Assembly (NCBI GenBank): GCA_029213165.1
Contig: JARGNO010000009.1
Location: forward strand, 1 to 38,417
DNA: 38,417 nt
Reading direction: 5' to 3'
Source of the DNA: Minwuia sp.
Lineage (GTDB): Bacteria > Pseudomonadota > Alphaproteobacteria > Minwuiales > Minwuiaceae
The position numbers were made by a program, and so were the translations under genes. Of this stretch, positions 9,953 to 17,627 are shown piece by piece. The first letter of the stretch is position 1. Each line of letters begins with the position of its first letter. A model generated the notes under the pieces. It was given only the letters and a program-made list of their open reading frames with translations, made no database searches and was not told where the DNA came from.

Positions 9953-10774
9953 TCAGTCTGTGGTGACGCGGGCTACATCAACGGACTTGTCCGTGATGCC
10001 CATGTCTGCCTGCTGGGTCTGCACCCAGGCGTCGAATTCTTCCTTCGTCACGGCCTTCACCATGATCGGCATGAAGCCGTGGTTGCGACCGCAAAGCTCC
10101 GAACACTGGCCGTAGTACATCCCAGGCTCCTCGATATAGAGGGGCAGGTGGTTGATGCGGCCCGGCCAGGCGTCAGTCTTGTGGCCGTTGGCAGGCAGTG
10201 CCCAGGCATGGCCGACATCAGCAGATGTCACGAGCACCTGGATGTTGGTCTTCACCGGAATGACAACGGGGGTATCGGTCGTCAGCAGGCGCGGTTCGCC
10301 GGGCTGCAGTTCCTCGTCAGGCTTCAGATAGGCCTCGAAGGCGATGCCACCCTGGTCGGGATATTCGTAACCCCAGTACCACTGGTAACCGGTAACCTTC
10401 AGCGTCATTTCCGACTCGGTCACGTCATCGGACTGGTAGAGCAACTGGAACGACGGAATGGCGATGATCACCAGGATCAGCACCGGCACGACGGTCCAGA
10501 CGACCTCGATCAGCGTGTTGTGTGATGTCTTCGACGGTACCGGGTTCGCCTTTTCGTTGAACCGCACCATGACCCAGATCAGCAATGCCAGCACGAACAG
10601 GGTGATCAGCGTGATCACCACCAGCAGGATGTCGTGAAAATCGATCACGCTCTGCATCAGCGGCGATGCAGCTTCCTGCAGGTTGAGCTGCCACGGCTCC
10701 GCCTTGCCCATCTCGGCCATTGCCTGTCCCGTCATTGCGAACAGACCCACCATCATCAGAAAGAAACGTTTCAC
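9953..10774 (-). CDS. ctaC: Cytochrome c oxidase subunit II
   Basis: A 273-residue subunit II, which receives electrons from cytochrome c through its CuA centre. A signal peptide (about 1-20, ending GQAMA) and two helices (about 48-70 and 91-112) precede the aromatic QWYWGYEYP (131-139) and the CuA ligands H189, C224, E226, C228, H232 and M235. The frame is open to 10945, but GTG at 10774 is chosen: GAGGGAG lies 8-9 bases upstream and it gives MKRFF followed by a proper signal peptide. It is the first gene of the oxidase operon; the 221-base gap upstream should hold the promoter, where TATAGT on the minus strand (10884-10889) is a possible -10 box. Confidence 0.98.
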   Translation of the reverse strand: MKRFFLMMVGLFAMTGQAMAEMGKAEPWQLNLQEAASPLMQSVIDFHDILLVVITLITLFVLALLIWVMVRFNEKANPVPSKTSHNTLIEVVWTVVPVLILVIIAIPSFQLLYQSDDVTESEMTLKVTGYQWYWGYEYPDQGGIAFEAYLKPDEELQPGEPRLLTTDTPVVIPVKTNIQVLVTSADVGHAWALPANGHKTDAWPGRINHLPLYIEEPGMYYGQCSELCGRNHGFMPIMVKAVTKEEFDAWVQTQQADMGITDKSVDVARVTTD

Positions 10775-10995
10775 GCGTTTCGCTCCCTCAATCCATTTGG
10801 CATTGGGACCCCGACCCTTCCGGTATCCCGACCGGCTGCGCACCACCCCAAGCGGTTCGTCAGCCAGCAAAAAAGCACAGCAAACTATAGACGGGCCGGA
10901 CCTTAGTCCCGAGTCACGCGGCACCACAGGGGCGATATGTCGCATAATCCTGAGGGGGGCTGAACCCCGCAGAAACCCTCGCTTCAGGCCCTGTT

Positions 10996-11904
10996 TCAGG
11001 CGGTCAATCCGGGGGGTGTCGGACCCCTCAGATAGGCACCGAATTCCTGGTCCAGATGGGCCGCCATCAGCCGCACCGGCAGGCTGTTGCGCATGTCCCC
11101 GTGCATCGCCCTCCAGACCTCCAGCCGGAAGTTCAGCACCTCAGGCAGCACCCGCACCAGAGCCGGGTCCTGTGCAGCCAGTGGCACCTGGCAGCCGCCG
11201 ATACCGAATCCCGCACGTATCAGCGCCACCTGAACCGATTCGACATCCACCCGTATCGCGAAGTCCTCACGCTCCACCTTCAGCCCCAAATGGCGTATGG
11301 CCCGTTCCAGGTAAGGGGTGGCGTCATAACCGATCACCCGGTGCTGCTTCAGTGCCTCGTAGCTGGTCGGCATGCCGAATCTGTCGAGGTAGTCCTGATG
11401 CGCAAACAGCCCAATCTCCACGGTCCCGATCATGCGTGCCACCACACCGGCCTGCTCTGGCCGGGCCATGCGGATCGCGATATCCGCTTCCCGTGTCAGC
11501 AGGTTCAGGGGCGCATCGGAAAGTACCAGTTCGATGTCGATTTCCGGAGGCCTGTCCCTGAACCGGGCAAGTATCCTCGGCATGATCTCGGATCCGACGA
11601 ACTGGCTGACTGTCAAGCGGACCGTGCCCCTGGCTTCACCTTCCGCGCCGCTGCTGGCGCGTATCATGGCGGCAGCAGCGGCTTCCATCGCCTCGGCATG
11701 CGCCCGCAGTGCAAGCGCCGTCGCGGTCGGTGTCAGACCATTCCTGGCGCGGCTGAACAGCGTGGTGCCAATGGTCGCCTCCATCTGGTCGACATGTCGG
11801 CCCACTGTCGGCTGGGTGAGCCCAAGCTGCCGTGCAGCGGCCGAGAGTGACCCCGTGCGCATGACCGCAAGAAAGCTCCGGCAGGTGTCCCAGGCAAGTT
11901 CCAT
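10996..11904 (-). CDS. LysR family transcriptional regulator
   Basis: A 302-residue LysR-type regulator. The N-terminal winged helix-turn-helix (about 3-60) includes FLAVMRTGSLSAAARQLGLTQPTVGRHVDQME; the rest is the two-lobed effector domain, with LTVSQFVGSEIMPRILARFRDRPPEIDIEL after the linker helix. It is divergent from the epimerase gene at 12008, the usual arrangement for a LysR regulator and its target. Its ATG at 11904 lies inside a perfect 18-base palindrome and has no Shine-Dalgarno sequence; ATG at 11908 is out of frame. The ligand is unknown. Confidence 0.93.
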   Translation of the reverse strand: MELAWDTCRSFLAVMRTGSLSAAARQLGLTQPTVGRHVDQMEATIGTTLFSRARNGLTPTATALALRAHAEAMEAAAAAMIRASSGAEGEARGTVRLTVSQFVGSEIMPRILARFRDRPPEIDIELVLSDAPLNLLTREADIAIRMARPEQAGVVARMIGTVEIGLFAHQDYLDRFGMPTSYEALKQHRVIGYDATPYLERAIRHLGLKVEREDFAIRVDVESVQVALIRAGFGIGGCQVPLAAQDPALVRVLPEVLNFRLEVWRAMHGDMRNSLPVRLMAAHLDQEFGAYLRGPTPPGLTA

Positions 11905-11918
11905 ACATTAATGTATGG
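11901..11918. promoter_or_regulatory. Perfect 18-base palindrome, candidate LysR operator
   Basis: CCATACATTAATGTATGG is identical to its own reverse complement and covers the LysR start codon (11902-11904). It sits at one end of the 103-base divergent gap to the epimerase gene. A direct repeat GCAATTA (11929-11935 and 11937-11943) lies next to it. Binding here by the regulator would block its own gene; this role is inferred. Confidence 0.5.
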
Positions 11919-12007
11919 ATAGAATATGCAATTAGGCAATTATCTTATGGACTGGCAGGTCCCATCCTTCGCTCATCAAGTGACACAGCGAGAGGGAAGC
12001 ACTGCAA

Positions 12008-13006
12008 ATGACCCGGAAGATACTGATCATCGGCGCCACAGGCGGTTCGGGTGCGGCATTGGCAACAGCCTGCATTCGTCAGGGCTGGGACGTGACCGCA
12101 CTGACACGCAGATATGTTGACGACCGCCCCAATCGCCCGGCAATCCGCTGGGTCCAGGGCGATGCGATGGAGGCGGCGGATGTGCTGCGCGCGGCCCGGG
12201 GCGTTGCGGCGATCTTTCACGGTGCCAACCCTCCCGGCTATCGCAATTGGGCAACGACGGCGCCCGCCATGCTGGCGAACAGCATTGCCGCCGCACGCGC
12301 GGTGGGTGCCCGTCTGATCCTGCCCGGCAATATCTACAACTTCGGACCGGATGCCTTTCCCCTGCTGCATGAAGGTGTGGCCCAGAACCCTGTCAGCGTG
12401 AAGGGCGAGGTACGCAGGCAGATGGAACAGATGATCGGAGATGCCTGTCAGCAGGGCTTGCGGGCAATCGTGTTGCGCGCCGGAGATTTCTTCGGTCCGC
12501 ACGCTCCGGCATCCTGGTTGTCGAATGGCATGATCCGGCCCGGGCGGACCGTGAAGACCGTGCGCGATCCGGGCAGTGACAGTGCCGGCCATGCATGGGT
12601 CTACCTGCCTGACTTCGCGGAGACCGTGGTGCGTCTGCTGCAGGTCCGGGAGCAGTTGAAGGACATGGAAGTGGTCCACATGGCAGGCCACTGGTTCGAA
12701 AGGGGCCGCGACTTTGCGCGGGCAGTGGCCGAAACGGGCGGCGTGCCCGGCGCGAAGGTGAAACCGCTGCCCTGGTGGGGGATCTCCGCCCTTTCGCCCA
12801 TCGTGCCCCTGTGTCGTGAATTGCGGGAGATGCGTTACCTCTGGCAGACGTCCATCGCACTGGACAACACACGGCTGCAGGACCTGATCGGGCCGGAACC
12901 GCATACCCCGCTGGACGCGGCATTGCGGGAGACCTTGCGCGGCCTGGGCTGCATTGCGGTGCCGGATCAGCCGCGCAGCACCGCCTCCACGCCTGCTGCC
13001 ACCTGA
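12008..13006 (+). CDS. NAD-dependent epimerase/dehydratase family protein (extended SDR)
   Basis: A 332-residue extended short-chain dehydrogenase. The nucleotide-binding motif is GATGGSG at residues 9-15 after the strand KILII, and the sugar-epimerase style NIYNFGPDAFP follows strand five. The usual YxxxK catalytic motif is not clean: the Tyr is in NIYNFG and a lysine follows in VSVKGEVRRQME, so the active site is of the less canonical type. The substrate is unknown. GAGAGGGAAG precedes the ATG. It is divergent from the LysR gene, a probable regulator, and its last 40 bases overlap the end of the amidase gene on the other strand. Confidence 0.85.
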   Translation: MTRKILIIGATGGSGAALATACIRQGWDVTALTRRYVDDRPNRPAIRWVQGDAMEAADVLRAARGVAAIFHGANPPGYRNWATTAPAMLANSIAAARAVGARLILPGNIYNFGPDAFPLLHEGVAQNPVSVKGEVRRQMEQMIGDACQQGLRAIVLRAGDFFGPHAPASWLSNGMIRPGRTVKTVRDPGSDSAGHAWVYLPDFAETVVRLLQVREQLKDMEVVHMAGHWFERGRDFARAVAETGGVPGAKVKPLPWWGISALSPIVPLCRELREMRYLWQTSIALDNTRLQDLIGPEPHTPLDAALRETLRGLGCIAVPDQPRSTASTPAAT

Positions 13007-14331
13007 AACAGAACCCTGTCGTGGTTCTGTAGACCGGTCAGCATCAGGCCGACCGGTGCCTCATCCGGATGGTGACAGGGCAGGCTGATTGACGGGCAAT
13101 TGAGGAAGTTGCCGACACTCGGGTTGCGCAGGCAGAGCAGGTTCCGGGTCGTATAGGCATCATCATCGCCGTCGAATGTGTGCAGCGCAGGCGGCACGAC
13201 AGGCACGGTCGGAGTCAGCATGGCGTCGTAGCCGCGCATGGCCAGTGCCACGGATTGCATCATCGCCTGCCGCGCCTGCATCAGGTCGATGTAGTCTGCG
13301 GCACTGATCGCGGCGCCGCGCTGAATGCGCCCGATCACCCTCGGGTCATAGGTCTCCCCGCGCCGCGCGATCAGATCCCGATGCCATGCAAAGGAGTCCG
13401 CCGCCGCGAATCCGCCGGCTGCATTGATGCCGGGCAGTTCATCAAGTTCGGGCAGATGGGTATCGACAATCCGTACGCCTGCTGCGGTCAACCGTTGCCT
13501 GGCGGCATCCATCGCGGCGGCCACGGTGTCGTCCATGCCATCCAGCATGGAGTTTGTCGGGGCCAGGAAGGTCATGCTGCGCGGGTCGCGCGGCAGCTCC
13601 GACTGGCCGATACCGCCGGCCAGGATGTCGTCCAAGGTGGCGCAGCAATCGACACCCCACGCCAGGGGGCCGATGGAATCGAGCGAGTGCGAAAGCGGTG
13701 TGGCGCCAGTCAGCGGCACCCGTGCCTGTGTCGGCTTGAACCCTGTCAGCCCGCAGAAAGCGGCAGGAATTCGGCAAGAGCCGCCGGTATCGGTGCCCAG
13801 CGTTGCCGCCGCCATGCCGTCCGCGACGCTGACCGCACCACCGGAGGTGGAGCCGCCGGGAATGCGCCCCGTCTGCCGGTCCCATGGTGACAGCGGGGTG
13901 CCGTAGTGGGGGTTCAGGCCAAGGCCGGAATAGGCGAACTCCGTCATCACGGTCCGACCGATGATCACCAGTCCGGCCCGGCGTAGCCGTGCCACGGCCG
14001 GCGCATCCGCAGCGGCAGGCGCGGTATCGCTCAATGCCTTCGAACCTGCTGTGGTGACGTGTCCCTGTTCGTCGAACAGGTCCTTGATCGTGAACGGGAT
14101 ACCGGCGAGGGGCCGTGCTTCCCGCCCCGCCTTGCGCATTGCGTCGATCGCTTCGGCTTCCGCCCGCGCACGCCCTGCATGCAGGGTCATGATCGCGGTC
14201 GGCCCCTGGTCCCGCGTGGCGGCATCGAGACTGCTCTCGACCAGTTCGGCTGCTGTCGTCTTCCCCGCAGCCAGTGCTGCCGCAATCGCGCCCAGTCCCT
14301 GATCAAGCATTCCCGCATCCCCATGAGTCAT
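12967..14331 (-). CDS. Amidase family protein (amidase signature enzyme)
   Basis: A 454-residue amidase-signature hydrolase. The Ser-cisSer-Lys triad is visible: K83 in PFTIKDLFDEQG, S161 in PGGSTSGGA and the nucleophile S185 in TDTGGSCRIPAAFCGLTGFKPT. S161 and S185 are 24 residues apart, the family spacing. These enzymes hydrolyse linear amides; the substrate cannot be told and there is no GatB or GatC nearby, so it is unlikely to be the tRNA amidotransferase subunit. ATG at 14331 is taken; MLDQG at 14310 is an alternative. It converges with the epimerase gene, with a 40-base tail-to-tail overlap. Confidence 0.93.
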   Translation of the reverse strand: MTHGDAGMLDQGLGAIAAALAAGKTTAAELVESSLDAATRDQGPTAIMTLHAGRARAEAEAIDAMRKAGREARPLAGIPFTIKDLFDEQGHVTTAGSKALSDTAPAAADAPAVARLRRAGLVIIGRTVMTEFAYSGLGLNPHYGTPLSPWDRQTGRIPGGSTSGGAVSVADGMAAATLGTDTGGSCRIPAAFCGLTGFKPTQARVPLTGATPLSHSLDSIGPLAWGVDCCATLDDILAGGIGQSELPRDPRSMTFLAPTNSMLDGMDDTVAAAMDAARQRLTAAGVRIVDTHLPELDELPGINAAGGFAAADSFAWHRDLIARRGETYDPRVIGRIQRGAAISAADYIDLMQARQAMMQSVALAMRGYDAMLTPTVPVVPPALHTFDGDDDAYTTRNLLCLRNPSVGNFLNCPSISLPCHHPDEAPVGLMLTGLQNHDRVLFQVAAGVEAVLRG

Positions 14332-14393
14332 GTCCGGCCATGATCATGCATGGCCTTAACCGGTTCTCAACTGCTGTGTGTCAGGCTGTGCGC

Positions 14394-15545
14394 ATGTCCA
14401 GTTCTCCAGAGCTTCAGGTCCTGATTGCCCGAACGGCGGAAGAAGTGCGTGCCATTCAGGAATTGCGCTATCGCGTGCTGGTCGAAAGCATGGGGCGCAA
14501 CGTGGCCTTCGCTGACCATGAGGCGAAGCGTGTCGACGACCCCAATGATCGCGGGGCGTTGCACATCTATCTGACCCACGCCGGGCGCACGGCAGCCGCC
14601 GTCCGCGTGATTGCCGGGCCAATGTCCGCGATGCCGGAGCTGGCGCGGGAGCGTCTGTCGATGGGGGCCTTCTCGTCGCTGGTCAATCCGGTCGTTTCGC
14701 TGACCGAGCATCTGGTCGTCGATCCGGAAGTGCCGGACAGCCGCATGACCCGTTTGCTGATGTCCGCCGCCTACAAGATCGCCACTGCGAAGAAGAGCAT
14801 CTTCGACTTCACCCACGCCACCGCCTCCGAGATCGCATTGCTGGAGCGGCTGGGGTATCGCCGCCTGGGCAACAGTTTCGAGGATGAATCGGGGGGGATG
14901 CGGGCACCGATGGTCCTTCCCACCGGCGACCTGGGACACATGGCGCAGGTCAAGTCACCGTTTCAGTCCATTGCCCGCACCCTGGACCATGACGCGGAAG
15001 CCGTGAACTGGTTCCGTCGCACGTTCCCGGAGGCTGCGGACAGCGCCCACCCGGCATCGATGGACGAGGAAGCCTTCTGGTCGATGCTGACCCGGAAACT
15101 CAACCAGGTGCCGCACCATGGCGTGCCGCTGCTGGTGGGGCTGGAGTTTCGCGATGCCTGCAGCTTCCTGAAACTGGCCACGGTTGTCGGTTGTGCCGAG
15201 AGGGAAAAGATCGTTGCCAAGGGTGATGTCGGCAATGAACTCTATGTGCTGCTTTCCGGTGCCGTCGAGGTGCGGGACGGCAGTCGTCGGGTCGCATCCT
15301 TCGGGCGTGGCGCGATCTTCGGGGAAATGGCCTATCTGAACGCCGCGCCCCGGACGGCAGATGTGATCGCGACCGAGCCTTCAGAGCTGTTGATCCTGAC
15401 CCAGGACACCATGCAGAAGGCCATGGACAGGATGCCCGCCGTTGCGGCCCGCATCCTGCACAATCTCTCGCTGATCCTGGTGGAGCGCCTGCACGAGACC
15501 ACCACGCGCTATGTGAAGAGCAGCAACCGCCAGGCTGCAGCCTGA
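14394..15545 (+). CDS. Fusion: GNAT-like (FeeM/autoinducer-synthase type) acyltransferase plus cyclic nucleotide-binding domain
   Basis: A 383-residue two-domain protein. Residues about 7-185 resemble the GNAT-fold N-acyl amino acid synthase/autoinducer synthase group: ELRYRVLVESMGRNVAFADHEAKRVDD at 23-49, TAAAVRVIAGP near 66-76, VVSLTEHLVVDPEVPDSRMTRLLMSAAYKIA at 100-130 and a LERLGYRRLG end. Residues about 255-375 form a cyclic nucleotide-binding domain whose phosphate-binding cassette is intact (F309, G310, E311 ... P319, R320, T321), so cAMP or cGMP binding is likely. The fusion suggests acyltransferase activity gated by a cyclic nucleotide. ATG at 14394 has AGG about 8 bases upstream; ATGs at 14340 and 14346 are possible. 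It is divergent from the amidase. Confidence 0.8.
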   Translation: MSSSPELQVLIARTAEEVRAIQELRYRVLVESMGRNVAFADHEAKRVDDPNDRGALHIYLTHAGRTAAAVRVIAGPMSAMPELARERLSMGAFSSLVNPVVSLTEHLVVDPEVPDSRMTRLLMSAAYKIATAKKSIFDFTHATASEIALLERLGYRRLGNSFEDESGGMRAPMVLPTGDLGHMAQVKSPFQSIARTLDHDAEAVNWFRRTFPEAADSAHPASMDEEAFWSMLTRKLNQVPHHGVPLLVGLEFRDACSFLKLATVVGCAEREKIVAKGDVGNELYVLLSGAVEVRDGSRRVASFGRGAIFGEMAYLNAAPRTADVIATEPSELLILTQDTMQKAMDRMPAVAARILHNLSLILVERLHETTTRYVKSSNRQAAA

Positions 15546-15558
15546 CCTGCATCAGGCT
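15539..15558 (+). terminator. Hairpin at the end of the acyltransferase-CNB gene
   Basis: AGCCTGA (15539-15545) pairs with TCAGGCT (15552-15558) around a six-base loop; the stem includes the stop codon. Only TT follows, so it is a weak or Rho-assisted terminator at best. Confidence 0.3.
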
Positions 15559-15652
15559 TGACCCTGCACGTCGCCTGAAACGCTTGGGCACCTGACCCAT
15601 TCCTGCCTATGATTCCCGCAACAACAGGCTTGCGCCTTTGGGGAGGGACAGA

Positions 15653-16534
15653 ATGAGCAACTGGCGAGACACCGCGCCGGACTGGTTTCGTGCGGCCGTG
15701 GAAAGCCCGTGGGAACAGCGGTTCGTCGAAAGCGGAGGCGCGAAGGTCCATTACAGGCTGCGCGGCGCGGCGGGTGCGCCGGGAATTGTCCTTTGCCACG
15801 GCAATGCGGCGCATTCCGGCTGGTGGGACTTCATTGCACCGGCCATCGCCGAGACCCATCGGGTCGCCGCGATGGACTTTGCCGGGATGGGAGATTCGGA
15901 GGAGCGACGGAACGCAACGCCGGAAGGCTTTGCCGAGGACATTGCCAGCGTCATCGCTGATGCAGGATTCGAGGAACCGCCGCTGCTGATCGGCCACAGC
16001 TTTGGTGGGGGCATGTCCATGTTCCTGGCAGAGACCCGGCCGGAACTGATCCGCGGACTGGTGATGATGGATTCGCCGATCTATCCGCCCCCGGAAATCG
16101 CCGGGGCACGCCCGGCACCGCCGAAGATCGCCCCGCGCCGCTACCCGAAGCGGGAGATCGCGCTGGAACGGTTTCGCCTGATCCCGGATCAGCCTGTCGT
16201 CAATGAATGGGCCGTGAACTACATCGCCGATACCGGCATCATGGAGACCCCGCGTGGCTGGATCTGGAAGGCCCGGACCAACATCTTCGGCCATCCAGCC
16301 TTTGGCGAGAGCTACTGGCAGGACCAGCGTGACCGTTTCCCGCGTGTGACCGTGCCGCTGCATGTCGTCTGGGGCACGCTCAGCGCGCTCTGCACGCCTG
16401 ACACAATGGCCTACATGCGCTCCGTTGCCCCCACCGGGACCAGCTTCGTCGAGATGCCGGACGCCTATCACCATGTCCTGCTCGACCAGCCGGAGGAAAC
16501 CATCCGCATCATCCGCGAGATCGCGGCAGCATGA
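15653..16534 (+). CDS. Alpha/beta hydrolase
   Basis: A 293-residue alpha/beta hydrolase. The oxyanion region is LCHGNAAHSGWW (48-58), the nucleophile elbow is GHSFGG with S116, the conserved strand-turn MDFAGMGDSE is at 74-83, and the catalytic histidine is probably H274 in YHHVLLDQP. An acidic residue is likely in the VVWGTLSALCTPD stretch. Esterase, epoxide hydrolase or C-C hydrolase activity all remain possible. GGGGAGGGAC lies just upstream of ATG 15653, which is preferred to ATG 15638. It stands 107 bases after the acyltransferase-CNB gene, in the same orientation, possibly co-transcribed. Confidence 0.9.
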   Translation: MSNWRDTAPDWFRAAVESPWEQRFVESGGAKVHYRLRGAAGAPGIVLCHGNAAHSGWWDFIAPAIAETHRVAAMDFAGMGDSEERRNATPEGFAEDIASVIADAGFEEPPLLIGHSFGGGMSMFLAETRPELIRGLVMMDSPIYPPPEIAGARPAPPKIAPRRYPKREIALERFRLIPDQPVVNEWAVNYIADTGIMETPRGWIWKARTNIFGHPAFGESYWQDQRDRFPRVTVPLHVVWGTLSALCTPDTMAYMRSVAPTGTSFVEMPDAYHHVLLDQPEETIRIIREIAAA

Positions 16535-16554
16535 CAGGCCTGCACGGTGCCCTG

Positions 16555-16582
16555 TTGACCGGGCAGACGTGCCTGCTAGCGT
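16555..16582 (+). promoter_or_regulatory. Candidate sigma-70 promoter for the ribB leader
   Basis: TTGACC (16555-16560, 5 of 6 to the -35 consensus) and TAGCGT (16577-16582, 3 of 6) are 16 bases apart. Transcription would start near 16590, about 40 bases before the FMN riboswitch. The -10 box is weak, so this is tentative. Confidence 0.35.
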
Positions 16583-16626
16583 TCAGGTGCTCTCCATCGG
16601 GAGGGCGATGAGTCGAAATTTGGCTT

Positions 16627-16802
16627 GATCTCAGGGCAGGGTGAAAATCCCGACCGGCGGTAAGTGCCGGGTTCAGCAATGGACCGGCACAAAGCCCGCG
16701 AGCGCCCGGACAGGGACCGCAGTCTTCTGTGGTTCGGGTCCGGGGTCAGCAGACCCGGTGTGATTCCGGGGCCGACGGTAACAGTCCGGATGGGAGAGAT
16801 GC
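16627..16802 (+). ncRNA. FMN riboswitch (RFN element)
   Basis: The conserved RFN blocks appear in order: CAGGGCAGGGTGAAAATCCC, GACCGGCGGTAA, AGCCCGCGAGCG, GTGTGATTCCGGGGCCGACGGT and AGTCCGGATGGGAGAGA. The closing stem P1 is ATCTC (16628-16632) with GAGAT (16796-16800). It binds flavin mononucleotide and shuts off riboflavin synthesis or transport genes; here it precedes ribB by 145 bases on the same strand. The variable stem near 16711-16757 is long and GC-rich. Identification rests on matching the well-known consensus by eye. Confidence 0.95.
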
Positions 16803-16906
16803 AGCCAGCGTGTGTCGGGGTGAGGTGCGTCCGTGCGCCTGATCATCGGCCATGTGTCGCCATGTGGTGTCCGTATCCCGTATCGGGTGCGGCGTCGTCG
16901 CGACCT

Positions 16907-16949
16907 GTTGCCCTGAGTCCGGCCGTTACGCCAGGAGGAGGGCAACGTG
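16907..16949 (+). promoter_or_regulatory. Expression platform: hairpin burying the ribB ribosome binding site
   Basis: GTTGCCCT (16907-16914) pairs perfectly with AGGGCAAC (16939-16946), which ends directly before the GTG start. Inside, TCC (16918-16920) and GGC (16921-16923) can pair with GGA (16934-16936) and GCC (16930-16932). The AGGAGG ribosome binding site (16933-16938) is thus enclosed. The 5' arm and following bases, TGCCCTGAG (16909-16917), are also perfectly complementary to CTCAGGGCA (16630-16638) in the aptamer's 5' strand, giving an alternative pairing. Translational control by FMN is inferred from this. Confidence 0.6.
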
Positions 16950-17615
16950 CAGACACTGGGTTATCAATCATTGCTGGATCAGTTCGGGACCGCCGTCGCG
17001 CGCGTCGATGCGGCCATTGCGGCGCTGGGGCAGGGGTGCGGCATCCTGATCGTCGATGACGAGGATCGGGAGAACGAGGGCGATCTGGTCTTCGCGGCGG
17101 AAACCGTCAGCGAACATCAGATGGCCATGCTGATCCGCGAATGCAGCGGCATCGTCTGCCTGCCGATGCGCGGGCATCTGATCGACCACCTGGGTCTGGC
17201 CCCGATGGTGACCCGCAATACCTCACGCATGGGCACGGCCTTCACCGTATCGATCGAGGCGAAGGAGGGCGTGACCACCGGCGTCTCGGCGGCGGACCGT
17301 GTCACCACCGTCCGGACCGCAATCGCCCCGCAGGCGCGGGCGACGGATCTCGCCAGCCCGGGCCATGTCTTTCCGCTGCGCGCCGCTGACGGTGGTGTCC
17401 GCGTCCGGCGCGGGCATACCGAAGCCTCCGTCGATCTGGCGGAACTGGCCGGGTTCAAGCCTGCTGCCGTGCTGTGTGAACTGGCCAACCCCGACGGCAG
17501 CATGGCGCGCCTGCCCGAAATCACCGAATTCGCCCGCAAGCATGACATGCCGGTTGTCGCCATCGAGGACATGATCCAGTGGATGGATCTGCGGGATGTG
17601 CAGGCGAAGGCGTGA
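16947..17615 (+). CDS. ribB: 3,4-dihydroxy-2-butanone 4-phosphate synthase
   Basis: A 222-residue RibB, which converts ribulose 5-phosphate to 3,4-dihydroxy-2-butanone 4-phosphate and formate for riboflavin synthesis. Signature segments are [12 protein letters not shown] (37-48, metal- and substrate-binding acidic loop), [32 protein letters not shown] and [16 protein letters not shown]. There is no GTP cyclohydrolase II domain, so it is the monofunctional form rather than RibBA. It starts with GTG behind a perfect AGGAGG, and both are folded into the hairpin at 16907-16946. No other rib genes are nearby, so the riboswitch seems to control this gene alone. It converges with the MFS gene, 12 bases away. 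Confidence 0.97.
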   Translation: MQTLGYQSLLDQFGTAVARVDAAIAALGQGCGILIVDDEDRENEGDLVFAAETVSEHQMAMLIRECSGIVCLPMRGHLIDHLGLAPMVTRNTSRMGTAFTVSIEAKEGVTTGVSAADRVTTVRTAIAPQARATDLASPGHVFPLRAADGGVRVRRGHTEASVDLAELAGFKPAAVLCELANPDGSMARLPEITEFARKHDMPVVAIEDMIQWMDLRDVQAKA

Positions 17616-17627
17616 AGGGCAGATTCC

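Noticed and set aside
11945-12904. Long minus-strand frame opposite the epimerase gene
   Set aside because: Composition is typical of antisense frames in GC-rich DNA; the plus-strand gene has a Rossmann motif and a ribosome binding site.
12967-14331. Amidase as the GatA subunit of tRNA amidotransferase
   Set aside because: No gatB or gatC adjacent; only the general amidase signature is seen, so the specific name is not justified.
15509-16474. 321-codon minus-strand frame opposite the alpha/beta hydrolase
   Set aside because: Shadow frame; the plus strand carries the full catalytic motifs.
16664-17059. 131-codon plus-strand frame across the ribB leader
   Set aside because: It runs through the conserved riboswitch core and into ribB in another frame; the RNA element explains the conservation.
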